64,000 nt of DNA from positions 52,943,157 through 53,007,156 of the forward strand of contig CM055099.1 of the NCBI GenBank assembly GCA_029204225.1. The letters are read 5' to 3'. Position 1 is the stretch's first letter. Every line of letters begins with the position of its first letter. Shown here in pieces: positions 22,753-34,512 of this stretch. Under the pieces are notes generated by a model. That model had not been told where the DNA came from. It searched no databases and saw nothing but the letters and a program-made list of their open reading frames with translations. This stretch comes from Diphasiastrum complanatum. Its lineage: Eukaryota > Streptophyta > Lycopodiopsida > Lycopodiales > Lycopodiaceae. The translations under genes and the position numbers were made by a program.

Positions 22753-22982
22753 GAAATAGATGATAATGGTGAAGTTAGGATTGATAAAGGTATCGTTAAA
22801 TTGTTGGAATCGATGGATTTGTAATTCTATCTTTATGATGACACCAAAGCACTCCACACTCGGATTGTCTTGTCAGTGGAGCCACTGTAGAGGAGGTCCG
22901 CCGAACTGGCAAGACTCAGTATTGTCTGCAGATGGCCTCTAAGAGTACCCAGATGACACAGTTGTGTTTCCTTCAAGCTCTT

Positions 22983-23092
22983 GGTTTTTTTGTTCTTTTT
23001 GATGTTTACATATTGTATTTCGATCTAATAAGTAGTTAGTTTTGTTTCATTGATCATAAAACAGTGGTCTACTACCAAAAACAATGGTCTGC
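22983..23092. repeat. Dispersed direct repeat, copy 2
   Basis: Partner of 22,176-22,280 in the same orientation. The pair brackets about 700 bp that contains the SINE pair and one palindrome. Confidence 0.7.
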
Positions 23093-23860
23093 TATTCCTT
23101 TGAACCCATAGACAGGCTGGTATTTCTTTCGAACCTCTCAAAGATCATATGTGATAGCAAAAGAACATTGAGCATATAAGGACCTTTTAACTAAAATACG
23201 AGAGATGTGGAGATATGAGTATGGGTTTATTGATGCACTTCTACGGTTGTGCCAGGTATTTAGCAGCAATTTTCTCTAGAAACTCACAATTGAAAAAAAA
23301 GAAGCCAATCCAAACAGCTCGAAAGCAAAGACTAATTGTGGATCAACACTGATTGCAGATGCCATCGCCACCCATGTCCATGTATAAAAATCTATAGCAG
23401 TGATAGGAAGCTCAAACAACCACAAAATCTATGACTTTTCTTCCACTATTAAAGTCTTAAAGCTACACAACCTTCGATATTGACTTGTTTGCACGTTAGA
23501 GATTTGTACGTCTGTAAATTAAAGCCTCCAAAATCTAGAATCTAGTAGCAATTGTCTTGAACCCCCGACTCTTTTTCTCTTTTACTTTAATGTGATCTCC
23601 TGGCCCTGTGTGATGGTTCTTTGGAGCGCTCTCATGTTACCTACAATAAAAAAAAGCACCAATAAAAAAAATAGTCATCTTGATTTCATAAATGTGCTTT
23701 GAAATGGCTTTAGATATGTCTCTCTTCGGATATGCAAGTTTTATTCCATTGGCCTATCTGGCAATTGGATCATTATCTAAGCCAAAAGCAACATTGTAGA
23801 GATAGACAAGTATGATCAATATCATCTATAAGAGGTGAATTAGATTGTAACATATAACCT
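23093..23860. other. No recognisable gene
   Basis: No frame, repeat or RNA signal that I can support. Confidence 0.4.
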
Positions 23861-24059
23861 AATCAGGTGATGGATGAATAATGGAGCTCATATCAATTGT
23901 ACGATGCCAACAATCGTAAGTCCTAAGATTCCAAGACCAGGGCAAATGCGTATCATATCTTGTTTGAATTCCCACATTCAACAAAGTTAATTCGATGAAT
24001 GGCATGGAGCAGAAATTCAATGCGCACACTTGGACCAAACCAATAACAAGTAATGTCAC

Positions 24060-25900
24060 TTTTTAAGGGGTGGTCCGAGTGAGTTATTGTGCTGGGGAAG
24101 ATTGATAATGGCCACCACAATAGAACCTTCTTCAAAGGATTATTAAAGAAGAAATGCCCATTGGGATATGTGGCTGATTTTGATGGAAACATTACTTGTC
24201 ACTTCTGCAAACGACATGCAACATGTGTTGACACTTGCTCGTGCATTTTGTAGTATGTGATGCCAAACGATGAGACACTCACTAGGTTAATGATACACTC
24301 TGGAAACCATTTACATGATGTGTAGCCCGGGACATCAAAGAGGAGTATTGACAACACTAGACTCTTAGTTGAAAGGGCGGTAAAGGCTGACAAGAATGTT
24401 GGATCACGAAAAGTGCAGATGATAATAGCAAGAGATTTGATCCCATCAACTCTAACAAAGCTCGATTGTCTACAAAATGAGGTTGTCAGAGATCTGAAAC
24501 TTGGAAACTTTTTGGATGAGTTGATTCCTCTTGTCTAGGCATTTCTTTTTTTGAACTCAAAAATAAGTTCCAATTTACGGTGTATAGATTACGTCGGATG
24601 GTCTCCAAGACAAATAACACAGTAATGCTTTAGAAGATGGTTTGGACAATCTTCTACACCTAAAGAATGATTGAATGTATGACTTCTTTCATGGTACTAA
24701 ATTTCTAGGACAAGGTTCTTTGGAAGACCGATGCTTTGTTTTCAAAATATCAATGAAGAGACTTGCTTCAGGAGTAGATCTAGTAAATCGAATGTGACGA
24801 ACAAGCAATGGAGATTTCAAGACTGCCTGGGTTTAGTTTGATCACACCAGAAGAGTAATTGGATCGTCAACAGTGGCATGCCATGTCTATGACCCAAGGT
24901 ATATTTTTTCTTTTCCAACCATGTTGGATGAAACTATTTCCAATTTGAAGAAAAACTTGTGAACATGCTCTTGATTTTTTTGATTAAGTGTGCATGAACT
25001 ATTGAGCATAACTACATGTGAGATGAAGGAAGAGGATACTGAGGCACAAATTCTATTTTTAGACATGCTCAACACAGTCATGGAGCGTCCTGGTCAAGAC
25101 AATGTGGACTTTTGTGGGTTCATTCGGAACAAAGCCTTTTGAGACACACCAATACATATGTTCCAAAGGAACAACAGACAAAACACAACATATTATGCGA
25201 AAATTGGAGGGTCGTCACAACTAGGGAAGAAGCATTGGAACATTACAGGTTAATTAGACAGTGGTGGTGGATAGCAAAAGTAAAGGAGTGTGATATCCTA
25301 GCTTTGGATAGTTGCTTAAGATGGTGGAATGTCAAAATTGCTCATTGGGGCGATTTCATGGTGGCAATAAATTGTTTCTATAAAACAAGGCCGCAAATTC
25401 TAATTTATTTAAATTTGACCTAAAATTAAAATTGAACATCATGAATTGTTTTCAATATTAGATATTAAAACATCTATGTTTGCATTTGTTAGGTGTTGGA
25501 TAGCAATGCTATTGCAAATATTCCATGAGCCAATTTATCGGAATCCAAACATGGAAGTTGGCTTGTTGGAGAGGTGCAAAAAGATAAAATTTCTTTGTAT
25601 CCTGCAGCTATCTTTGACATGGCAAATGCTCTTTTGCAAAGTGCAAAACAACATGCATGTATTTCGGAAAAACATTTGGGAGCACCAAGCTTGAAGAATC
25701 TAATTGATAGAAGCTCATCAAAGTATCCATTCAAGCCAGCAACAATAGCACAAATAGTTCAACAGGTTGTCACTGGCACTCCAATGTACCACAATAGAAT
25801 CAATTTAGAGGGGGAGCGAGAGACCATGCGACAAAAGAGGAGGCCTTCCTTGATCTTCATTGCCCATTGCTTATGTGAATAATCATTGCCCATTCCTGAT
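24060..25900 (+). pseudogene. Decayed protein-coding relic, possibly transposase
   Basis: A plus-strand frame at about 24,075-24,250 reads HNRTFFKGLLKKKCPLGYVA, then DFDGNITCHFCKRHATC. The CxxC pair after a short basic stretch recalls the BED-type zinc finger of hAT transposases. Further pieces with protein-like composition occur at 24,390-24,530 (MIIARDLIPSTLTKLD), 25,112-25,423 and 25,574-25,882 (NLIDRSSSKYPFKPATIAQI). They lie in different frames with stops between. No catalytic or dimerisation motif of hAT could be placed, so the family is a guess. Confidence 0.25.
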
Positions 25901-26374
25901 GTGAAAAAGCCCATGAAAGCTTAGGTGAAAGGAATCATATGGCATGATATGAAATGATGGGGACAAAAGAGTTGTTACTATCAACATGGGCCAAAATCTG
26001 ATTGGATGTCCAGGGGAAAAAACTTTGTTATTTTGCATAATAATGTTCAACTCATATTTTTTCAGTCTATCTTGCATAGTCCTTAAAATAGTAAATTTGT
26101 TGTTCTTATGATTCCTTGAATTTAAAAGTTTTAGCTTGTAGTGAATTGTACTTTTTCCCTATTACATAGTTGTTTTGTATTGCCTAAAATCATTTCTTTT
26201 GCACATATGTAAAGGTGATGACAGTTTGTTCTTTTGGCTCCATGAATGTTTGATTGATAGTTTATTTGTCCTACATATCATGGTTTTTGCAATGTAAATG
26301 CAAGATGTTCTAATGGGTGACATTTGGAAATAGAAAAAACTTGTATGTTATAGTGGGTGAAATGTAATAGTAGA

Positions 26375-26450
26375 AAAAGCTCGCTTCGAACACAAAAAAG
26401 CTCGCCTTCAAAAGCTCACCCACAAAAGCTCACCGCAAAAAGCTTGCCAA
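26375..26450. repeat. Minisatellite of AAAAGCTCGCC-like units
   Basis: Five imperfect units (AAAAAGCTCGCTTCG, AAAAAAGCTCGCCTTC, AAAAGCTCACCCAC, AAAAGCTCACCGC, AAAAAGCTTGCC). It lies about 300 bp upstream of the CACTA transposase exons, where such elements carry subterminal repeats. Confidence 0.7.
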
Positions 26451-26689
26451 AAAATAAAACCCGTCATCGTGACGTTCAGTCTGCATGAACACAAGCAAAC
26501 AAACTACATTAATATTTAATGCATGATTGTATTATATTAAATTAAATTGACATCAGAATAGATGCAAAAGAATCATATAAGCGACAATGTTTAAGAATAG
26601 TACTATCTAAAAATTAAAACATAAGAATCATACAATAATTTTATGTTATTTGTGTATTGTACTTGTGCATATATGCAATTTATCACAAC

Positions 26690-27645
26690 GAGATGAATTA
26701 CATTCAGATCAGTCTAGCAATGAAGACACTACTCAAGTTAACAGGGTAAGTAATAAACATGCACACTTTTTTGTTCATAAAAGCTTTGTTATTATAAGTT
26801 AAAATATTGTGCTAAAGTGACATGTACTTGATTTTTGTTTCTCGTAGAGAAATTGTTTTCAAAATAAAATATGGTGCACATGCCTCAAGTGTGATGGACA
26901 AAAGATGCGTGAAAGACGCATTGTTGAAAATCATTTGTGGAAGTTTGGACGAAAAGACGAAGGTCAACCATCAAATTTGGAAGACATTGAGGTTTGTTAA
27001 TTTTATATAATTGTTTTTTATTATAATCTTCGTCAATCTATATATGTCACTTATGGAATTTGTTTCATGTGTGTAGCCTATACATCAAATGCCATTCCAC
27101 AGAGTTGATCCATCCATGTTTAGTTACAATCAACGTCAAGTTTTGATAGACATGAGAAAACAAAGAATGAAAAAAATTGAAGAGGTAAACACAATTGGAA
27201 AAAAGAATAATCAACTTGATTCTAATGATTATGATGATGAGGTGCAACCCGATGAAGCAATGCACAACATGTTTGAATCTTACTTTGAAACAAATGACAA
27301 TGATGATATGCATGCATCTTCTAATGAAAACGGAGATCACGAACAATTTGAGATGGATGAAGATGAGATTCTATTATGCAAGGAGGCAGACACTCCTCTA
27401 TATCCTGGAGCATCCATTTCGAGACTAGCTATGTCAATTCTTATTCTAAACCTTCAAGCAACATACAAATGGAGTGATCATAGCGTGACATCTTTATTCA
27501 GGTACTTAACGCATAGCACAACTATTATGCTTTATAGCGTATTTACATTAAGTTAATTTTTTTTCTTTTTTAACAACTCACATTGCTCCTTTTTTAGGTT
27601 GTTGCATCGAATACTTCCGAAAGAAAATGTGATACCTAAAATACA
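26690..27645 (+). pseudogene. CACTA (En/Spm) TNP2-type transposase, 5' exons
   Basis: Four exons can be read. Exon 1 ends at 26,745 before GTAAGT. Exon 2 (26,848-26,991) encodes the transposase-associated zinc segment (WCTCLKCDGQKMRERRIVEN, then HLWKFG). Exon 3 (27,077-27,501) has an acidic linker, then ADTPLYPGASISRLAMSILI. Exon 4 starts at 27,598 and continues LLHRILPKENVIPK. All introns are GT-AG and short (about 85-102 bp). Exons 2-3 and 3-4 join in phase. This order and the PLYPG...LFR-LLHRILP block are those of TNP2 proteins, which cut and join CACTA ends. The catalytic core is missing because an LTR-like repeat begins at about 27,650. What remains is open, so this was a recently functional N-terminus. 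Confidence 0.8.
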
Positions 27646-27649
27646 ATAT

Positions 27650-28000
27650 CTTACAAAATGCCAAAGATGCCCTAAAAGCAAAGGCACCCTGTAAATCTAA
27701 TCCTAAGGCTACTCGTAAGAGTGACGCACTTTTTGCATTGTCATCACCAACACTTCAGCACTGACTGACGTCGCACCCTTTTCACGCTCATCCCATGCAG
27801 CTGCGCTAACAGATTGGACAACGACTGCAGCCACCCACGATCTCTTACAGACAACACATCCACTCTTTACTTTCCACATCTGCACACCTATAATATAATG
27901 TATATATATTGGATACCATTTGTGTATTCAGGTTAATGAGGTTAATGGGTGAATGAGTTGATGAATGAGACGAAGTAGATGCCTTGCGCATTGATTCTTG
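27650..28000 (+). mobile_element. LTR-like repeat, copy A
   Basis: About 350 bp matching the reverse complement of 51,058-51,412. Shared landmarks are AAATGCC-AAG-TGCCCTAAAAGC, ACTGACTGACGTCGCACCC, CATGCAGCTGCGCTAACAGA and CGAAGTAGATGCC-TG-GCATTGATTC. It contains a strong TATA-like stretch (TAATGTATATATATTGG, 27,895-27,915). A copia gag follows 470 bp downstream, so it is probably a 5' LTR that interrupted the CACTA gene. No PBS is recognisable after it. Confidence 0.6.
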
Positions 28001-28466
28001 ATTGTCAACAATAAGGTTTTATTCCTTTACAGATTGGATAAGCTTTGTAGGGCACGCGGTTTCGTTCGCTATTGTCTTGTGCTCCACCGCATTTTTGACA
28101 TGTATACATGATCTTAATCTGATACAGTTCTTTGTTCTGCATTCAGATCTATGTTAATATTGCTATGCTTATCATTCATTCTGTCTGATCTTTCTAGTTG
28201 TTCTTTCTGGTAATAGACCACTAACATTTAGTCTTGTCTTTCGCGAATCATTCGTGACTAATTATCAGTTGAGCACCGTTTAGCTCTTCGCGATTCATTC
28301 GTGATGAATAGTTTGTCTTGCTATTCGCGACAAACCATTCTTCTGGAGCATCATTCATTTATTAAAGTTTGGCTACGTAATCAAGAACGACTGTGATTTC
28401 CATCACTATCGTTTTGTTTGTTCTGATAGGCATAGTCATGCTTACGGTGAGAGTCGTATAGTTCGC
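28001..28466 (+). other. Untranslated leader between LTR-like repeat and gag
   Basis: No coding frame. TTCGCGA-type motifs with CATTCGTGA recur at 28,241, 28,288 and 28,325. Confidence 0.4.
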
Positions 28467-29040
28467 TCACTATATGACGTGAGGGACATAACTACTAAGT
28501 TACATCTTCGAAGAAAATTCTTCACATTCAAGATGTCTACTGGTGATTCTCTTCAGTGTCACATTAACCAATTTAAGAATCTCTTGCAATAGATGGTCGT
28601 TGTCGGATCAGTCATAGACGATCAAGACGCAATTATGACATTGCTTTCAAGCTTGCCCTCTACATATGAGAACTAGATAATGATTATATCAACACACTCA
28701 AACTTAGCTCTTACTAGAGTTATCACTATGTTGTTGCAAGAAGACAATAGAAGAAGTCAAGACACTTCGTCTACCTCATCCTCTCAAGCTCTATATGTCA
28801 ACAAAGGCTCTAAGCGACAAAAGCAAAAAAGCTCCAAGAAGACTACACGAATCAGAAAGAGAGTCAAAGTCAAGCACAATCATCAGATCCACAGTTTAAG
28901 AAGATGTTTTGTAGGTATTGCAAGTGCAATAACCATGAGACCAAGGATTGCCAAATTCTTCAAGCGAAGAACGCAGCCAAGCAACCTGATCAACAAGCAA
29001 ACATAGTTTCATCATCTCCCCAGGTTGAAGTCCTCTCCAC
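28467..29040 (+). pseudogene. Ty1/copia gag remnant
   Basis: UBN2-type gag. LYDVRDITTKLHLRRKFFTF is followed by HINQFKNLLQ, IMTLLSSLPSTYEN and a basic linker. After a frameshift comes the zinc knuckle CRYCKCNNHETKDC (CX2CX4HX4C) at about 28,910-28,955. Two in-frame TAG codons (28,591 and 28,674) fall at CAG/TGG-type positions. The N-terminal gag domain is missing or too diverged to read. Downstream the sequence dissolves into CT-rich sequence without protease. Confidence 0.82.
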
Positions 29041-29167
29041 CTCTCTCTCTCTTTCTAGTTTATTCTAGTTATCAGACTTTATCTAAGAGACAACTATCTA
29101 CATAGTCTGATTGAGAAATAATAATTTTTTTTGAAGAAAAAATTGGAATTGAAATATTTTTAGAGGG

Positions 29168-29338
29168 GGTCTATCCGCCGCGGCGAATGGACCTTAATTC
29201 AAATTTGTTTTTTCATCAATTGATTTTAAATGGTTTTTTTAGAAATAAAGTTTGTTTGAGAAATAATAAATTTTTCTTAAAAACATAATTTTACATTGAA
29301 ATTTTTTGAGGGGGGTCAATCTGCCGCGGCCGATTGAC
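29168..29338. repeat. Two hairpins with CCGCGG cores
   Basis: At 29,168-29,193 GGTCTATCCGCC pairs with GGCGAATGGACC (10 of 12). At 29,315-29,338 GTCAATCTGCC pairs with GGCCGATTGAC (10 of 11). Both lie in T/A-rich sequence with purine-rich flanks (GAGGGGGT, GAGGGGGG). The two hairpins share the core but differ in the arms. Confidence 0.75.
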
Positions 29339-29549
29339 ATTCCTCCAATTGTTTTTCTTATGAATTGTTTTTTAAAAGATTTTTTTCAGAAATAATGTCT
29401 GATTCATTATAAATTTCATTCATCCACTGATGTTTACCTTTTACAAAATCGTAAGAAGTTTTAGTTCTACAGTTTTTGAAAAAAAATAAGATTTTTCAAG
29501 AAAAAATAAAAAAATAATAATGGAGAAAGTCGTCCGTCCTCCTCCCCAC

Positions 29550-29656
<107 letters not shown>

Positions 29657-29688
29657 GCTTATTCTAGCTATCAAAGTTTATCTAAGAG

Positions 29689-29720
29689 GGAGGTCCATCC
29701 GCTGCGGTGGATGGACCTCC
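29689..29720. repeat. Perfect 12-bp-arm hairpin
   Basis: GGAGGTCCATCC, loop GCTGCGGT, GGATGGACCTCC. It belongs to the same family as 29,168, 29,315 and 31,060. Confidence 0.85.
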
Positions 29721-30119
29721 ATCCAAAATATCTTTTAATAAATTCTATTTCAGAACTAATAAAAGTTAGAAACTAATTCTGTGGAAAAACTAATTCAGGT
29801 TAAAAAATTAATTGAAATTTTTTTCTAAAAAGTTGTACAAAGCTTTCAAACCTTTTTTTGAAGATCCTTAAATCCACTTCCTAAATTGCCATTATTGGAA
29901 GGTCTGAAAGTCTTTGGAGGGTTTGAATCCCCCTCCAAGCTACCCTAACCTCATGGCTACTCCTTCCTCAACACATTTTCAAAAATATATATACATAAGA
30001 TAAACGAGAATAAAAAATGATCTCTAAAAATGATCTAAAACTACTTGAACAAAAGCCTCTCAAATACAAGTTTGGATTAAAATAACATAGATTGAAATGG
30101 CTCAGATTATATAGTATTC

Positions 30120-30515
30120 CTAAGTTGTGTACAACTCATCAATCCATGACCGCATTTCTCAGTTCTGTACAACTCATTAAGCCATGTTACGTTTTTTCTT
30201 TTGTCTGTGTATAGCTCATCAATCCTTGCCTACGATTCTTAGTTTGTGACAACTCATAAATCTATGTCTTCAATTTTTATTTCAATACAGTTCACAGAGC
30301 CATGTTATGTTTTTCATTTTTCTCTTGTTTGTGTACAACTCATCAATCCTTGCCTACGATTCTTAGTTTGTGACAGCTCATGAATCCATGTCTTCATATC
30401 TTATTTCAATACAGTTCACAGTGCCAAGCTACGTTTTTCATTTTTCTTTTGTTTATGTATAGCTCATCAATCTTTGCCTATGATTCTCAGTTTGTGATAG
30501 CTCATGAATCCATAG
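30120..30515. repeat. Tandem repeat, about 126-bp unit
   Basis: AGCTCATCAATCCTTGCC / CTACGATTCTTAGTTTGTGA recurs at about 30,207, 30,335 and 30,460. Each unit also contains a second ACTCATNAATC half-copy and a CAATACAGTTCACAG-GCCA-G-TA block. A degenerate fourth copy starts near 30,125. There is no coding frame. Confidence 0.88.
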
Positions 30516-31030
30516 GTTTCTCATTTGTTTCATTGTTTAAGTCCTATTGTTATTCTGAATAAACTTCATAAATATTGCATGGTTGCTTAGCTCTCAGTTT
30601 GAACTTTGTATTATAGAAGTGCTAGACTCAATTGTCTTAATTCTCTAAAGACTTCTTAGTTTTTTAGCCTCTCTTTTTGTTTGATAGAAGAGGAGGTCAA
30701 GGTACTTTTTTCTTTCTAGCTTTCTAAAATAGAGAGCTCAAAAATCATTCACTTGCCTTGGATCGAGAAGAGAAAACTAGAGCTCTCAATTTCTTCATAA
30801 ATCTTGGTATGTTTGTTGTTTTTTGGGAGCTTTGTTATTTGCAAATGGCAACGTCAGCTGCTGCTGTTGTGAGCAAATTCTTTTGTGCTCCTCAACTCAA
30901 GTGACAATGGTCATCATGCCATATCCTTGGAGCAATAGCGGCATGGACTGAAATACTACACCAAATACTGATAAACGAATAAGCAATTTATTTTCGTCGA
31001 GAGCAGCTTGATAGGTAGTTGTCCCCCGCA
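30516..31030. other. No recognisable gene
   Basis: T-rich sequence with no supported feature. A short open frame near 30,846 (MATSAAAVVSKFFCAPQLK) has no context. Confidence 0.35.
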
Positions 31031-31045
31031 TATACTAAAAAAGCC

Positions 31046-31390
31046 AAAAAAAAATGTAGGAAGCCATCCGTCCCGCGGTGGATGGCTTCTCACATTTTTT
31101 TGGATTTTTTCGGGTTTTTGGAATTTTTGGGATGTATTCGAGATTTTTGGATTTTCGGAATCTATTCGAGATTTTTTTTTTTGGAAACAAAAAATGTGGA
31201 GGAAGCCATGGGTTTCCACATTTTTGGGTTATTTCGGGATATTTTTGAGATTTTTGAGATTTTTCTTTTTTTGGAAAAAAAATGTGGCGGATGGATTTCC
31301 ACATTTTTTGGATTTTTTTGGTTTTAAGGTTTTTTGATTTTCGAGTATTCAGATTTTCAGGATTTATTCGAGATTTTTGGATTTTCGGAA
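31046..31390. repeat. Fold-back repeat array in T-rich DNA
   Basis: Three inverted repeats in a row. At 31,046-31,100 GAAGCCATCC / GGATGGCTTC is extended by AAAAAATGT / ACATTTTTT. At about 31,187-31,222 AATGTGGA pairs with TCCACATT around GCCATGG. At about 31,277-31,308 AAAATGTGG pairs with CCACATTTT. Between them GAGATTTTTGGATTTTCGGA-type units recur (31,140, 31,350, 31,375). The right edge abuts the broken end of a copia element. Confidence 0.8.
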
Positions 31391-33747
31391 TATATTACGT
31401 TCCTTTGAGGTCTATCAACAAGCAACCAACTTTCATTCTCAATCAAGGCATTATACTCATCCAACATAGCTTTATACCATTCTTTGGAGTTCAATGATTA
31501 TTTAACATTAGATGGTTCTTCAAAACTAGATAAAGCATAAGAAGTGGTTGAGATACCCTCAGCTTGCTACCCTTTGCCTTGATATGTGAGCCTTGATGGC
31601 TCCACTTTTGCCCTTGAAGATCTCCTTAGTGTGATAGGTGGATTTGGTGCTTGCTCCTCCATGAGCTCCTCCTCAAAGTCAAGATCTTGCTCCTTGGCCA
31701 TCTTCTTCTTGATTGTTGGAGCACTTGAGCCTTCTTCAAGCACATGCATATTATGTTTATTAAATATAACATCCCTTGAAACAACAAAGTTATTCAAGGA
31801 TTAAGATTGGGTTTCTTTCCATAGAACATCTCACAAGGAGTTTTGCCTTCAATTGCTTTGCAAGACACTCTATTCATCAAGTAGTTTGCACATACAAGAG
31901 ATTCACCCCAAAAGGATTTGGGCAAACAAGCATCCAATCTTAAAGCCTTAGAACATTCACATAATGTTCTATTCCTTCTTTCAGCAACTCCATTTTGTTG
32001 AGGAGTGTAAGGACAAGAAGTCTCTTTCTTGATCCCTTCCTCTTCACAAAAGGCCTTGAACTCATTGGAGATGAATTCTCCACCATTGTCACTTCTAAGA
32101 ATCTTGATGCTATGATTATGATGCTTTTCCACAAACATTTTGAACTTTACAAAAGTATTAAATACTTGAGACTTGAAAGAAAGTAAGAATACTTGAGTAG
32201 TCATCAATGAAGGTTAAGAACATGGATGAACCTCTATTAGATTTGGTGCTAGCAATATGCACATTCACGTGTATGATTTCAAGAGGATGAGATGACTTTG
32301 TGATGGAGTTAGGAAACACCTTCTTATGTGCCTGGGATAAAGCAAAAGCTTCACAAACCTTGTCTTCCTTCCCAATAGACCTTGGTAGGCCTAAAGCATA
32401 CTCCTCCTTGATCATAGCCTCCATGGAACCCAAGTTGACATGTCCAAGTCTTTTGTGCCATAAAGTGAAGGTAGATATCTTGCTCTTCTCGGCCAACATG
32501 ACAACATTAGTATCCACAAATGCATCCAACTAATAAAGTTTGCTAAGTCTAGTGCCCTTAGCCACTATCTTACCCTTATTCTTGATAAAACATTCATTTG
32601 AAACAGAATGAACATTGAAACCATTGTCTACCATTTGGCCAACACTTAGTAGATTTTTTGTTATTGTAGGGATGTACAAAACACCTGTTATGTTGATCTT
32701 TTTGGAAGATCCTAAGCAAAGGAGAACGCTATCAACTCCTTCAATCTTACAAGCTTCATCACATGTTGTATAAATAGATTTTATAGGTTCATCATAAGAT
32801 AAGAGAGAAGAGAAAAACTCCCTTTTGCTAGTCATGTGTGAACTAGCACCTGAGTCGATCCACCAAGGATCTTCTCCTTTGAAGCTTGTTGAAGAAAATA
32901 TGGACATTATGAGAGAGTCCTCATGTGAAATCTCCTCCTCCTCTTTGATCATGTTGGCTTGGCTTTGATCTTGCTTCCTCTTGAAGCATTCCGAGGCATA
33001 ATGCCCCATCTTGCTACAATAGCTGCACTTCACCTTGGATTTGTCCTTCTTGACTTTGGTGGTTGATGGAGATGCCTTTGAGGGTCCTTATTGAACCTCA
33101 GGCTTTGTTGAAGCCTTTTTGAATGTTGATCCTTTGCCTTTGGACTTCCCTTTGTCTTTGGTGAAGAGAGCTTGGTCATCTCCACCTTGGATGGAAAGCC
33201 TATCCATCCTCTCTTGCATTTGGCTCCTTCTTGACTCCTCGGCCACGAGTGTGCCTTGGAGCTCTTCAAGTATGGGTAGCTTACCCATAATTGCATATCC
33301 CTGAACCAAATTTTCAAATTCAAAGCCTAGTTCATGCCATATGAGTTGAACAAGCTCTTCATCCTTGATAGAATCACCTATGAAGGCTAGCCCTTTGTTC
33401 AATTCCTTCACTTTTAAGACAAAAGTATGTGAACTTTCTCCTAGTTTGGTTCTTAGATTCATAGACCTTTTCAAAGTCTCCCAAGCATCTTGAGCGAAAG
33501 TGCAATCTCATATCTCTCTTAAGAGTTCATTTGTAACATTCATTTTTATACAATGTAGTGCAATATTGCACCTCTTGTTGTATTTGGCTTTTTCTTGAGA
33601 ATGAATAGGTTCATCCTCCTTGCCATTTACAATCTCCATTAGATATTGCATGATCATGATGAATTCAATTCTAAATTTCCATATGGAATAGTTAGTTTTG
33701 TTGAGCCTCTCATTAGTATCCAAAAGATATGCATTTAAAGATGCCAT
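31391..33747 (-). pseudogene. Ty1/copia gag-protease-integrase polyprotein, RT lost
   Basis: Reads leftward from ATG 33,747. The gag starts MASLNAYLLDTNERLNKTNY and has the UBN2 region. The zinc knuckle is CSYCSKMGHYASECFKRK (33,033 on). The protease has WWIDSGASSHMTS. The GAG-pre-integrase has LWHKRLGHVNLGSME. The integrase has FLTFIDDYS, ILRSDNGGEFISNEF and CPYTPQQNGVAERRNRTL, so the D,D,E triad positions are readable. The acidic RRSSRAKVEPSRLTYQ linker leads to the first RT residues (WLLVDRP) and the element stops at about 31,390 against the fold-back array. Internal stops and frameshifts near 33,030, 33,500 and 32,160 inactivate it. Its product would have been a cytoplasmic Gag-Pol particle precursor. 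Confidence 0.9.
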
Positions 33748-34499
33748 CTATTCTCCTAAAAATGAAGGCTACTTCTATTGATTTGATTGAAGATCTACCT
33801 TATCCCACTTCTTAGAAACCTAAATAGATCAGTAATAGACTTCCTATAAAGATCTAAGAATGATCTTTACTGCACTTGCTTGATTGAAGTAGACGATACT
33901 AGTAGAATTGCCTCTCTTTCTATAAAGAACATAAAAGCATCCAGATGATCTGATCAAGAGTGAATTTCAGCAACCTAATATCCTTCCAAAATCAATTTTA
34001 AAACATCTAAATGGAACTTAATGAGGTGCAACACAATCTATTATCCAATCATAAGCAAAAATTGATCAAAATTGATGAAAAAGTGATCTAATTTGATGCA
34101 TAAGTCAAGCAATGGTTGGAGTAAACCTAAATCACTTTAGGAGGTGTCCTCTATACCTTAGAATAGCCTTGAATAGTCCCCAGACCTCTGATCTTCCCTC
34201 TCCTTGAATGCTAAAAAGCCTCCTCTATGAAATCACCTCCAAAACTCGCTTAGAAATCAAAGCTTGGAGCAAGCAAAACTTGTTATCTTGGTAATGTGGA
34301 TTGAATTCAACTTTGCCTCTGGTTTTAGACACCTAAAGACCTACAAATGAGGTCACAAATTACCAATCTCCAATGGATCTGACTCACTTTGAGTTCTAGA
34401 ATCAATGTTAGATGCTAAGATCCAATCTACACAAGACTCAAATAAAAAATTGTGATCAGATTGAATGAAAAGCAAGGATTTAGCTCATTTCAATATTTA
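33748..34499 (-). other. Untranslated leader of the minus-strand copia
   Basis: The 750 bp between PBS and gag ATG contain no sustained frame. Its composition resembles the leaders at 7,440 and 40,600. Confidence 0.65.
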
Positions 34500-34512
34500 G
34501 GCTCTGATACCA
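34500..34512 (-). promoter_or_regulatory. Primer-binding site
   Basis: The minus strand reads TGGTATCAGAGCC directly after the LTR end, complementary to plant initiator-Met tRNA. Confidence 0.92.
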
